Positions 11,003 through 20,895 of a stretch of DNA of 32,631 nucleotides are shown in pieces. Source of the DNA: Byssochlamys sp. IMV 00236. Lineage: Eukaryota > Ascomycota > Eurotiomycetes > Eurotiales > Thermoascaceae. Location: contig MSJH02000545.1 in the NCBI GenBank assembly GCA_001931875.2, positions 1-32,631 of the forward strand. Reading direction: 5' to 3'. The position numbers and the translations under genes were made by a program. Every line of letters begins with the position of its first letter. The first letter of the stretch is position 1. The notes beneath the pieces are model-generated. The model saw only the letters and a list, made by a program, of their open reading frames with translations, had not been told where the DNA came from and did not search any database.

Positions 11003-12150
11003 TCATTTATTTTGTTTTTCCATTTTTTGTTGAATTCCTTTCACAAGGATGCAACCAGGATTAGGTGTCTCAAACATCCAGCCTTCACTCCTTAAAAACT
11101 TTTGAGTCATAGGTAACAGTTTAGATTCACCATACTCTGAGTGTTTTCCTACTCCTGTGACAATCCTTAGTGGCTGAATCAAGCGTCTCGCTTCATGTGC
11201 CAGAAAAGGTTAAATCATGTGTCAAAAGATGTATATCTAACTCACCAGATTGCATTTGACTTCTTGACCACCACTGTGTCACGCCTTCTTTAAGCACCAC
11301 TCTAGCCTCCGCAATGGTTAATCCATGAAGGTCTAATAAATGATCATCGTTTTGTCGCAACCTATGATCATCCAGTTGAGCGATGTGACATACTCTCTAT
11401 TCACCATTACCTTTCTCGTCGCACAGTAGCCCTTGCAGCCCTCATATTCCAATCCCTGGCCTTGCTGTCAATCTCACGCGCAACATCTGAATAATAGAGA
11501 GCAACACCTCCTTCGGGTCCCTTATTCCTGGCCTTTCTGTAAGCTGCAGCGGCCTTACGATACAATTCGTTTCTTTCAATGATGAGCTCCATAGCAATAT
11601 TTCTACATTCATCTGGATCATCCTCCACATAGTTTGTTTGATTATTCAAAAGTAAATATTCTGGAATGATAGGGATACCACGTTGCTTTGCCTTTGCCCG
11701 CAGCATGTCAGATTCTTTGGCCATCTTTTCTAACCGCGCTTCAAGGTCAAGTTGACTGACATCAAAAGTCAGGAAATGCTCCATAGCAGACTGTACCAAC
11801 TGCTCAACGGTCTTGCCCTGTCCTTGGTAATGAATGATCGTTCCCACGGCTACCCGATGTACTTCTTCTGCCGATCTGTCCACCATGAGAGGCTCTAACT
11901 CCTTTTTCAAGCTGATTAAATCCTTCATCGATTCCCAATTCAAAACATGCTCTGGTTTCTCATCCGGAGCTTTTTCCATGATCGCTTTCACAGAAGCAAT
12001 CACATTACCACGGCAACGCTGCACACAGGTTGTGATGAGGAATTTTGGCATATTAGGAAAATACGGCTGAAGAACTTTTGCAATGTCGTCATACTGTTTC
12101 CAGTGGTTAAAGGGCACAGTTTCCAATTCTTCATATGGACTATCCTTGTT

Positions 12151-12183
<33 letters not shown>

Positions 12184-12735
12184 GCTATGAGAACTCACAT
12201 GTGGTAGCTGCCCAGAGATGATAATCTTTTTTTTCTTTCTCTTCTTTTTATTCAAAATGGATCTGGCTCTTTTATCGTCATCTTCAGCTTGCTGTAAAAA
12301 CTCCCTGTTTAACAATAAGTCCGTTGCTTTCTCGACGTCATTGTCTTGACTCATTAAGGCATCTTTTAGCTCTTCTACAGAATGCGTTGGAAAGCAGTTG
12401 AGTAAAAAGGCAACGTTATCATCGTCGTTTTCGGTTGTGGCTGTAGCTGATGTTGAGCAAGACTCATCCATGTCTAATAATTGCAGTTGCTCCACTGAGA
12501 GCTGTAAGTCAAGTGCTTGATCAGCCTCTTTAGCCAAGGCAGACAGAATCTCATAGCTTGTATCATAGTTGAAGGTATCGTTCCAAATGGCTGTAACAAG
12601 TGAACTGTCCAAAGGTGGGCAAAACACTGACTGATGTATATGTATATATTAGACTATGAGTTTGAACATAATGATGTAAAACATTACTTGTAACTTGGCT
12701 TCATCCTTTGCCTCATCTTGGTTTTTATTTTGCAT
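11003..12735 (-). CDS. CUE-DUF1771-Smr domain protein, Cue2/N4BP2-like no-go decay endonuclease candidate
   Basis: Model (minus): 12735-12688, 12630-11411, 11361-11246, 11190-11003; introns 57, 49 and 55 nt; 523 aa. A ubiquitin-binding CUE domain lies at about 88-125 (VAFLLNCFPTHSVEELKDAL). A basic Lys run, about 12 Asn and a second helical CUE/UBA-like segment (DIAKVLQPYFPNMPKFLI) follow. DUF1771 is at about 345-422 (NIAMELIIERNELYRKAAAA). The Smr domain fills 424-523, with the catalytic-type DLH at 433-435 in LLDLHGLTIAEA and the conserved RPLRIVTGVGKHS-like segment (here QPLRIVTGVGKHS). Cue2 and N4BP2/NONU-1 Smr proteins cleave mRNA at collided ribosomes, so a role in no-go decay is inferred. 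An in-frame ATG at 12786 would add 17 residues; a TGA lies just upstream of it. Confidence 0.85.
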
Positions 12736-12913
12736 GTTTGTTCTCTTGGTTGAAGTATAGTATTTGTCTTGCAATACTGTGCTCATTTGTAAATTTCATT
12801 CTATTTAGAATCAAAAGCAGCTCAGTTAACAGCACTTGCCGTCTGTTAAATACTTGATACGGAGATTCAAAATATCCTTGACAAAGATTACTAAGCTGTC
12901 TTCTTGTAGTCAA
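12725..12913 (-). other. Unassigned ORF overlapping the start of the CUE-Smr gene
   Basis: An open frame on the minus strand reads QLSNLCQGYFESPYQVFN, then RRQVLLTELLLILNRMKF. It ends in a stop 11 nt inside the CUE-Smr first exon, in another frame. The composition looks protein-like but no family was recognised and it lacks an ATG at its 5' end. It could be 5' UTR, an alternative exon or chance. Confidence 0.2.
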
Positions 12914-13227
12914 TAAATCTATGCGTCATCTGTGGCGTTGCATAACGATACGTAATAAACCTTTAACTGCGGTTCAGAAAGATAGAATGAAGAAATAAGG
13001 AAAGAATGCTAATATTATCAAAAGATCAAGAATATTATAATGTCATTCATGATTGAACACGCCGAGACTCTTTTCTATATAATAGTAGAAATATAAATCA
13101 AGATTAAATCATACGCACACACTCAAAAAGAGACTCAGAGCGAACTGGGAAGTGTGAATACCTAATGCAAATCAAGGCAAGAACCATATATGTAGAGTCA
13201 GTTAACTCCGCTTAGAATACTCACTTT

Positions 13228-13238
13228 ATTGGACCAAT
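13228..13238. promoter_or_regulatory. Palindromic CCAAT-box element upstream of eS4
   Basis: ATTGGACCAAT lies about 115 bp before the eS4 start codon and carries a CCAAT box on each strand, the site bound by the HAP/NF-Y complex. It sits in the divergent promoter between the CUE-Smr gene and eS4. Function is inferred from the motif only. Confidence 0.35.
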
Positions 13239-13352
13239 CGCTCAGCCACTCAATCCACTGTCCGTTCGGGAGAGGGCAGCCAGCAAACAAAAGCAGAGAA
13301 GGAAGCAATACGATGAATCTCTCCTTTTTATCCCTTTGATAATTATCTCACA

Positions 13353-14439
13353 ATGGTATGGAAATATAGAATGCGTCATACATCCATCTCTGTCATGGAT
13401 ACAGAGGATGGATGGATGGATGTTTACTAGAGAACGAGATAAACTGACTATATTATAGGGTCGTGGTCCTAAGAAGCACATGAAGCGTTTAGCAGCTCCC
13501 AAGCATTGGATGCTTGACAAGCTTTTGGGTAAGTTGAAGATCGTGAATGAAGAGTTGGAGTGTTAGATACGAAACCATTTTAGAAGCAAAAGAAGCATTT
13601 AGGATCAACTCATCTTGATTTGCTTTATTCATCATGTTTCGAAATGTGTCATCAGCTCGCTCTTTTCTCTTTATTGACTACAGCCTCGATTTAGATTAGG
13701 GATATTGATCAACTTTCTAGGTAACTATGCCCCTAAGCCTTCCTCTGGTCCTCACAAGACTCGTGAATGTTTGCCTTTGATCGTCTTCATCCGTAACCGT
13801 TTGAAGTACGCTCTTAACGGTCGTGAAGTCCAATCCATCTTGATGCAACGTCTTGTCAAGGTTGACGGTAAGGTCCGTACTGACTCCACTTTCCCCGCTG
13901 GTTTCATGGATGTCATCAGCGTTGAAAAGACTGGTGAAAACTTCCGTCTCGTCTACGACGTCAAGGGTCGTTTCGCCGTCCACCGTATCACTGACGAAGA
14001 AGCCAAGTACAAGCTCTGCAAGGTTAGAAAGGTCATGATCGGTGCCAAGGGTGTCCCTTACATCACCACCCACGATGGCCGTACCATCCGTTACCCTGAT
14101 CCTTTGATCAAGGCCAACGACACCATCCGCTTCAACCTCGAAACCGGCAAGATCGAAGACTTCGTCAAGTTCGACGTCGGTAACGTTGTCATGGTTACTG
14201 GTGGTCGTAACATTGGTCGTGTTGGTCAACTCATTCACCGTGAACGTCACATTGGTGGTTTCGAAATCGTCCACATCAAGGATGCTCTCGACCGTGTCTT
14301 CGCTACTCGTATCTCCAACGTCTTCACCATCGGTCAAGGTACCAAGCCCTGGATCTCTCTTCCCAAGGGTAAGGGTGTCAAGCTCTCCATCACTGAAGAA
14401 CGTGACCGCCGTAGAGCCGCTGCTTCTTCTGCTCACTAA
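13353..14439 (+). CDS. RPS4: 40S ribosomal protein eS4 (RPS4)
   Basis: Component of the small cytosolic ribosomal subunit. Model: exon 1 is only the ATG (13353-13355), exon 2 13459-13528, exon 3 13721-14439; introns 103 and 192 nt; 263 aa, the usual eS4 length. The N-terminus is [20 protein letters not shown], then [20 protein letters not shown]. The S4-like RNA-binding region ([20 protein letters not shown]) and the C-terminal KOW-type segment ([18 protein letters not shown]) are present. Codon use is strongly C-ending, unlike the AT-rich neighbours, as expected for a very highly expressed gene. Intron 1 contains a short GATG repeat. The gene converges with ITPK1, stop to stop 152 bp apart. 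Confidence 0.96.
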
Positions 14440-14591
14440 GCATTTTAAATAAACACCAACCTTTACTGTGTTTTTGTATAAATATGTATGTCATTGTCTA
14501 CATTATAAAAATTGGAGATAAAAGAACTAGGCTTTTTATGTAAAGTACAAAAAGAGAGAATATGATACATAATATTACAAAAAGTGTAAGT

Positions 14592-15920
14592 CTATGTTAA
14601 TCGTTTTTCAAGGATATTCACAAACATGGAATGAAAGTTTTCAACGTCTTTGAAACCTAAAGGATGATGTATATGAGTCAAACTAGTTTAAACATACGCG
14701 ATCACACATACTTGGGAAATAGTTTACATCTACAACGTAATAATCATTTGTCTTTGATTGTAAAAGGACATCAAATCCAAAAAATGTCAGACCCTAATTA
14801 AGAATAAATTACAATGAGAACAAAATAAAAAGGATGTGTAACTTACTAGCTGACGATATAAACCATCCGCTATTTGCTTCAAGCGGTCATTATCAAGTAG
14901 TGATTCCTTTTGAACGAGAATATCGCCTGGGTTTGTCCTAAGGAAGATCTTGTCTAAATCATCTGATAGTTCAATCTTGGTTTCGAAACTCTTTGGTAAT
15001 GTTTGACTATCAAAATGTACGACATCCCCAGTTGTATCTAAATTTTTAAAGGAAGGTCGTGTTGAAGCTGTTATTTGACCATCTGCCACATATACTTTAA
15101 CAATAACACCATCATGTTGTATAAACTCCTGTAACATCACAGGTTCATTCTCTATATACTTTTCTAGTTGTGACATTTTTTCTGGAGAAGGTATAAGGAT
15201 CATCTGATGTGCCTCTGTTGAAGAGCATGCCGTCCTACGTTTACACATCGCCTATAAATAAGAAGAATTAGGACATAAACGGAATACACAAATGTATACA
15301 CTTACAGGAAACCTGACACCCATATTCTTTTTCCAATCCTTGATAGAGCTTAACTCTACACTTTTTGGTACATAAAACAAGGGCTTCCCATCTATAATGA
15401 TTAGTATAATATATCAACAGAAAATACAACATGTTATACCTATCATATTTGTCAATGCACATAGCTCTGTGTGATGATACAAGACCATTCTATCCAACAC
15501 CTTTTCTATATTGGACCAAGAGTCAATAACTCGCACATAAGGATGACGTTGGCAATAAGTCTAGATAGAATATTCAGTTGTATATCCTCACTTTATCTCT
15601 ACGACATACTTACAATAAAACGTTCATATAACCTTTTTGCTTCCTGATCACCTCGTTCTACTTTAGCTACAACGTCTGTCATTTTGTGCACAATCAGGTC
15701 GAGATTCCCTTGATCTTCGATAGGTATCGAGAGGTCGATATGAATAATACGAATATTTCTTTTTCTATATATGTATATATTTTTTAGGTTATAAGGTTAT
15801 ATAGGCACATATACACACATACATAGCATAGTCTTCTAGACCGATAAACCCTGAACGTTCAATTTTTTTTCTAGTGAATATCAACCCCACTGTCTTTACT
15901 TCTTTTTGAACCATCAACAT
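14592..15920 (-). CDS. ITPK1: Inositol-tetrakisphosphate 1-kinase (ITPK1 family, ATP-grasp)
   Basis: Phosphorylates inositol polyphosphates (Ins(1,3,4)P3 at 5/6 and Ins(3,4,5,6)P4 at 1 in characterised homologues). Model (minus): 15920-15823, 15764-15614, 15560-15440, 15391-15306, 15251-14847, 14793-14712, 14656-14592; introns 48-58 nt; 335 aa. N-terminal domain: VGLIFTRKKIERSGF, IIHIDLSIPIEDQG, LIVHKMTDVV. ATP-grasp part: VRFPAMCKRRTACSSTEAHQ, VMLQEFIQHDGVIVKVYVAD, STRPSFKNL. It closes with LTFFGFDVLL and the metal-binding YYVVDVNYFPS. Length and motif order match ITPK1 and all junctions keep frame. A second Met (15914) is an alternative start. Yeast makes inositol polyphosphates through Ipk2 and lacks this family. 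Confidence 0.93.
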
Positions 15921-16092
15921 ATGCTTGAACAACTTTGCGTAAATACACGTACACACACACGCACACGCACGTACAAGAAATAAAAGAAAAAAAAAGAAAA
16001 AGAACCACGGACACAGAAAAAAGGTATACCATTGATCAAAACAGCGCATTTTAGTCACACTTTATTTCCATTTTATTGGCTAAAATTAGACT

Positions 16093-17756
16093 TTACAAAT
16101 TTGGGAAATCTTTGGCTCGTCTTTCATTTTCATAGTATTTTGCTATTAAAAAGGCTACATCTAATGACTGTTCGTAGTTCAGTCTTGGATCACAGTAGGT
16201 TTGATAGTTTCCAGGTAAATCTTCATCTGTTAGATCCATAGAACCACCAATACATTCTATTTGATGTTAGTTTGGCTCAATAGTAAAAAGAAGGGAGAGG
16301 GGAATCTTACCTGTAACTGAATCGCCCGTCAATTCAAAATGCACACCATTCAGTTTACTGCCACACTCCTTGTGTACTCTAAACGTCTGTGATAATTCCT
16401 GAATGATATCCACAAAATGACGTGTCTTCAGCTTGCCAGAGGCAGCTGTCTTTGTATTACCGTGCATAGGATCACAGACCCAAACAGGAATATGACCTGA
16501 CTGACGCACAGCCTCAATATGCTGCGGCAAATGTTTTTCGACATTATCAGCACCAAAGCGAGTAATGAGCGTGACCTTGCCTATTTCTTTGTCTGGATTG
16601 ACCGTGTTTAACAGACGAACCAAGTCTTCTGGCACAGTAGAAGGGCCCACCTTGATACCTATGGGATTGGCAATACCTCGTATATACTCTACATGTGCGT
16701 TCTCTGGCTGACGTGTTCGATCGCCAATCCACAAAAAGTGTGCGCCCGCGTTATACCATTTCTTCTCCTTGGTGGGTGAAGTCATCAGTCGAGTGAGTGA
16801 TGTCTCGTATTCAAGCAAGAGTGATTCATGAGAGACAAAAAAGTCGATAGATGTCAGTGCGCTAGGTGCTCCACCATTGTCTGCGCCTACTGTTCTCATG
16901 AAATCAAGTGAATCTGTCAGTTGTGAGACGATGTTTTGATATTCTCGTCGAACGCTGTCAGATCGAACATGGCTTAGATTCCATTTGGAAGGTTCATGCA
17001 GATCAGCAAAGCCTGAGTCAAGTAAAGTACGTACATAGTTCAAAGTGGCCGTTGAATGGAAATAAGCCCTAATGTGACTTAATCAGTCATGGCTGTCACA
17101 CTATTTCCCCTGTATATGTGTCCTACCCTAATAAACGTTCAGGGTCTGGTGTACGATCTTGAGGATCGTAGCCATTAACATTATCTCCTCTATCATTACA
17201 GAAAGTTCATTACCTCCTTTTCTTTTTATATTTCTCACTCTACCTGAACGAATGAATTTCTTTTCCTTCATACATTTCCATAGGCTTTGATCGAGGTTTA
17301 GCGTATTGGCCGGCCATACGAGCAATACGGACAACAGGCGTACGTGCACCCCATGTCAAGACCAAAGACATTTGAAGAAGCACTTTGAGCTTGGCTTCAA
17401 TTGGATCCTATCGGTTCTTTAAAATGAGACAAAGACATGATTCATTAAAAGCAACGACTTGCCTGTGAGCAATAATCAAACAATTCAGCGCAGTCGCCTC
17501 CTTGCAGCAAAAACATGTTACCAAGAGCAGCTTCTTTCAATTGACTTTTCAAGTTTTCAATCTGTAAGAATAAAAGATAGTTAGATATGAACCATAAAGT
17601 AGAAACCGCTCTCTTTACCTCTGTGGCAGATACTAAAGGAGGTAATCTGTTCAACTTATTGATCACTTTATTGAAGCGCTCCTGATCTTCATAGACAACG
17701 TCTTGAGCAATAGGCTTTGTTTTCCAAGAAGTGGGTGTCCAGTCGTTTGAGCTCAT
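16093..17756 (-). CDS. Class II (plant-type) 3-deoxy-D-arabino-heptulosonate-7-phosphate synthase
   Basis: Catalyses the first step of the shikimate pathway, condensing phosphoenolpyruvate with erythrose 4-phosphate. Model (minus): 17756-17619, 17561-17463, 17407-17244, 17189-17127, 17068-16311, 16256-16093; 461 aa, normal for class II. Motifs: FLLQGGDCAELFDYC (metal-binding Cys), RIARMAGQYAKPRS, EIHSFRGDNVNGYDP, HFLWIGDRTRQ, IGIKVGPS, VTLITRFGADNVEKHLP, VWVCDPMHGNT and NGVHFELTGDSVTECIGG. The second intron (17462-17408) begins with GCAAGT, a GC-AG intron; the other four are GT-AG, 54-58 nt. No mitochondrial presequence is apparent, so it is probably cytosolic. Confidence 0.95.
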
Positions 17757-18281
17757 GATTAAGAAGTGGAAGAGCGATAATAAAAATTGACAGGACGTAG
17801 TATGACTAACACTTTATATGATAAGCAACTTGGGCCAATGATTGATAAAAATTGATAAGCAGTCACTATCAGATCTATCGCCTTACAGCCGTGTGCTTTC
17901 AAAGCCCCGTCGATCTCTGTTCTTTCAAACAATGCGTATATGCGTAGAGTATACGCAAAGGTTAGTTTGATACAAACATGAGCTAAAATATGGAATATAT
18001 GATAAATCAAGAAAAAGAGTGTGTTATTGACATCATAAACCTCATTTGGGTCTTATACTTTTTCAACGTTTACTTTAAAAAAAGATGTAAAATTATGCGA
18101 GATTATTGACGTCTATTGATCTATCCTTTTAGATGGATGGTATTACATTATTAATACACTGCTTCATCTCTTGCTGTTCCATAAAGTCATCTTACTTTAT
18201 CTCTTTTGATCTGCGTTCTTAAAAAGAATCGACCTTTTCTCCTTCACCCTGTACCTTTTTACAGTGCCTCTGGTGTTATTC
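17757..18281. other. Intergenic region upstream of DAHP synthase
   Basis: About 0.5 kb of AT-rich sequence containing short TTGATAAAA-type repeats near 17845. It presumably includes the DAHP synthase promoter. No gene or clear regulatory motif was identified. Confidence 0.4.
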
Positions 18282-18880
18282 TTAGATAAACGATCCTTTT
18301 TTTAGGCTTTGAAGCTTCCTGAATGTCTCTTCATATGCCAATAGTAAGCCACTGACTTCTTCATTTTCAATATAGTTGTTCATGCAGATAAAGATCCTCG
18401 TTAGAATGACGAATAGTGCAAGCAATATCTCCTGCACGTCTTAATATTTTTTCAGTAGACGTCATATTAGACTGTCCACTGTTCGTGAAAAGGAGGGAAG
18501 ACGAGGGAAGAAGAAGAACGTCTTGCGTTTGACATATGAGCATACAGATACCGGCTGAGTTTCTTCAATAATCCAGTTACCAGATTCTGCAATTTCTACA
18601 CTTTCTTCTTCTATATTCGGGAACATGACTGGTGTGCTCCTTTTTGAAGTGAGCAAAGAAATAAAAGCGTACTTGCCACTTCTATGGCAAACACGTCGTT
18701 CGGCATAAACCTTTTGCTGTCTCTTCTTGAGTGCCTCAGTAAGTACATTGCTCTTGAAAACAATCCAACGAACAACGCAGGCTTATTTAATTTCTTTATT
18801 TGCTGCCGAACAAAAAGTTCAACCGGACTACGATCTGTTGAGTTGACAGGAAACAAAGAAATTCCTGCTTCTATGGCTTG
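18282..18880 (-). pseudogene. Unresolved gene with GAT-like C-terminus and an apparent frameshift
   Basis: Minus-strand coding signal is present but frames conflict. The most convincing part reads KRSTPVMFPNIEEESVEIAE and GNWIIEETQP, then an 80-nt intron (18551-18472). Next comes SNMTSTEKILRRAGDIACTI plus RHSNEDLY in frame, up to a stop at 18369-18367. A neighbouring frame continues with NNYIENEEVSGLLLAYEETF and RKLQSLKKGSFI to a stop at 18284-18282. Joined across one base these would make a GAT-type three-helix bundle as in Lsb5/GGA-like sorting proteins. The 5' part (18560-18880) is open in two frames and could not be assigned. It may be a decayed gene, a sequencing indel or a missed splice form. 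Confidence 0.3.
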
Positions 18881-19026
18881 ATTACACCTTCATCGAATGT
18901 GGTCAACTTAGTTTAAATACCGTAGCTTCTTAATGTATGAATATTGATCGCTCTACCTTCTCTTTTCTTTTTACTTCATTCCGAATAAGGATACACATAA
19001 TCCCATCGTACTTTTGCTTTGTATGA

Positions 19027-19569
19027 TTCTATCACAAAACTAAATACAATGTAGCCACACCTAACTTTCAATTCTTTTCTGGTGAGGTGCGTCTTCAGGC
19101 AGTTAAACACGAACTAAAGCATGAGCACCTGTCTATAAGCAACTTCTACAATGCCGATGGAATTATCATGGACAAAGATTCTGGTTTGGGGCTTGCTTTT
19201 TTAGAGACATTGTGGTCTTTTAGCTCGAATGACACTACTTGAGAGATCGCAGACCATATCAAGGCTATATATGGGCTACTGGTAATATTACACGCTATCG
19301 TATATAAACATATCCACAGTTAAAGATTTGCTATCAATAATAAAATCCAACTTTAGTCTTTTAATTTGGTCCGCAAGGAGTTGTATGTCCTCAACCGCGT
19401 AAAAAGTGCCATATTATCCACCAATCACGAAAACTTTATAAATGTGACAAATGCATTGTGGAAGCTCAAGAAGATAATTGATCATTCGCGTGAAATATTA
19501 AAAGAAATCAAGAAATCTCACGAAAAAAATAACAATACGGGCTGCTTCATTATTACGTACAAAAACTAA
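19027..19569 (+). pseudogene. Decayed ORF of an unidentified repeat-type protein
   Basis: One frame runs for about 180 codons with three stops (19240-19242, 19321-19323, 19354-19356). Segments on either side read as protein: YNVATPNFQFFSGEVRLQAV, then DGIIMDKDSGLGLAFLETLW, then EIADHIKAIYGLLVILHAIV, then FINVTNALWKLKKIIDHSRE. Frame continuity across the stops points to point-mutated coding sequence. It resembles multicopy hypothetical proteins of early-diverging fungi in style, but no domain can be named. Confidence 0.4.
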
Positions 19570-19590
19570 AAATGGACAATGAAATGGAGG

Positions 19591-19758
19591 ATGACTCTCC
19601 AGTACTCAGCCTATTGGTGGTCTAGAGCATACAATGAAGTGAAAGAATATGTCGATTAGTGTGCTGACTGTCAGTTATTCGCATCTATGCCAACCAAAAC
19701 GTCTAGAACTGGGACAGTACCGATAAAAGCATTAATTGAAAGATTTGCAATAGACTGA
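19591..19758 (+). mobile_element. Ty3/gypsy integrase fragment (zinc-binding region), degenerate
   Basis: The frame starting at 19591 reads YWWSRAYNEVKEYVD, a TAG, CADCQLFASMPTKTSRTG, then IKALIERFAID and a TGA. This is the end of the HHCC zinc motif (C-x2-C) and the lead into the integrase core of LTR retrotransposons; the usual form is a tryptophan/tyrosine-rich strand, V-x-x-Y-V, C-x-x-C-Q, and a P-x-x-x-W/F-x-x-D core start. Two in-frame stops and the lack of flanking polyprotein or LTRs show it is a relic. Confidence 0.6.
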
Positions 19759-19842
19759 AAGAATTGTCTGTATCTCTCGGTACTTTTTTGCCTCGTATCT
19801 TGTATACAGAAATAGACAATAGGGCTCTTTATTTAAGCTTTT

Positions 19843-20815
19843 TTATAAATCAACTTCTTCATATCGGACACCCATGCCTTCCTTTGGTGTCAATCCCATC
19901 TTGCGCATACGATCTGCTTCAATACGCTCTCTGTTGACTCTTGAAAGTTCTTTGATCTGATCTTCTGATAATTGAAGTGCAGGTTGACGAGAAGCAGCAG
20001 CAGCTTTAGCTGCTTGCTTATGGTGCTGTCTTAACCTTTCTTCATCCTTTGCAAAATCAAATGTCTCTTCAACGTATTGTTCACCCATTCTAATTGCCTG
20101 TTGGCGCTTTTCCCATTTTTCAATACTATAAAACCTAAAGAAAAAAAGGTGGTAAATCCTTCACCCTTACTTGTTGAATCTTTTTACTTTTTATGAGGTA
20201 AAGTTGCTGTATTGTAATCTTCCATAAACTCTATAAACATTTCTTTCCGTTTACTCTGACTTAACGTCTCAACGTCCGCATCCTTGACTTCGATCAACCA
20301 AGCTTGAAATTCCTATAGCATAAAGAGTAAATAGATACTTATTGAAGTAAATTCATTATTGTTTACTTTACCGGTTCTTTTGTAAAGATGCTAATAACAA
20401 TGATAATAATAATAATAAATGAGTCTGTTATGCCATAAACAAAGGTCCACTTACTCTGACTCATAGATAATACCATATTTACCCCATTGATCACCAATAG
20501 ATAATGACTTGCTCTTCTTTTTTGACTTGTTTTATAATTGTTAAAAACTAAAGTATGTATGTATGGAGAGTCAATAATACCTTTTTCGATTTTTTATGCT
20601 TTTTATGTCTTTTATGTCTTTTATCGGGACTACTTTCTCTGCTGCTGCTACTACTACTACTATTATCACTATAACTAGAATAATGAGTTAGCGCATACAA
20701 GTACAGTGATTGTCAACCTTTTCTTCTTTTTCTTGTATTTTATAGGTGATTCTGAGCGTCTTCTTTTTGATGATGAATGCCTAGAATGAACTCTGGATGA
20801 TCTAGAAGTGGCCAT
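19843..20815 (-). CDS. Conserved Lys/Ser-rich nuclear-type protein with EFQAWLIEVK and NTATLPHKK motifs
   Basis: Model (minus): 20815-20718, 20674-20581, 20525-20455, 20390-20372, 20312-20188, 20134-19843; 232 aa; introns 43-64 nt. Exon 4 is a 19-nt microexon, needed to join YGIIYES to IFTKEPEFQAWLIEVK. The first about 70 residues are basic and Ser/Lys/His rich (SKRRRSESPIKYKKKKK; DKRHKRHKKHKKSKK), typical of nuclear or splicing-speckle proteins. The conserved core follows: EFQAWLIEVKDADVETLSQS, MFIEFMEDYNTATLPHKKFY, SIEKWEKRQQAIRMGEQ. The C-terminus is charged and helical, ending GMGVRYEEVDL. The core is recognisable as a widely conserved eukaryotic family, but I cannot assign a function. 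Confidence 0.8.
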
Positions 20816-20851
20816 GCTCAAAGAGAAAAAAAAAAAAAATCGGGAACGTTA

Positions 20852-20867
20852 AATTGCCACCGCAATT
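20852..20867. other. Short hairpin between Fanzor stop and neighbouring gene
   Basis: AATTGC-CACC-GCAATT forms a perfect 6-bp stem with a 4-nt loop, 28 bp downstream of the Fanzor stop codon (minus-strand sense). In TnpB/Fanzor systems the guide RNA scaffold overlaps the 3' end of the ORF and the 3' flank, so structure here is of interest, but a stem this short could be chance. Confidence 0.25.
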
Positions 20868-20895
20868 AAGTCACAACTCGATCTATTGAAGAATA

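Noticed and set aside
10755..11006. Minus-strand 83-codon ORF next to the CUE-Smr stop
   Set aside because: No family resemblance; it overlaps the decayed recombinase-like frame and the 3' UTR of the CUE-Smr gene.
13717..14436. 239-codon open frame antisense to eS4
   Set aside because: It exactly shadows the eS4 exon; strong C-ending codon bias of eS4 creates an open antisense frame. No independent motif.
15789..16058. Upstream extension of the ITPK1 first exon to 16058
   Set aside because: The extra residues come from poly-purine and CA-repeat DNA (Phe and Cys runs); the ATG at 15920 begins the conserved domain.
20836..20844. 9-bp target-site duplication flanking the Fanzor-MULE block
   Set aside because: The 9 bp outside the left candidate end do not match the 9 bp outside the right end (27410-27418).
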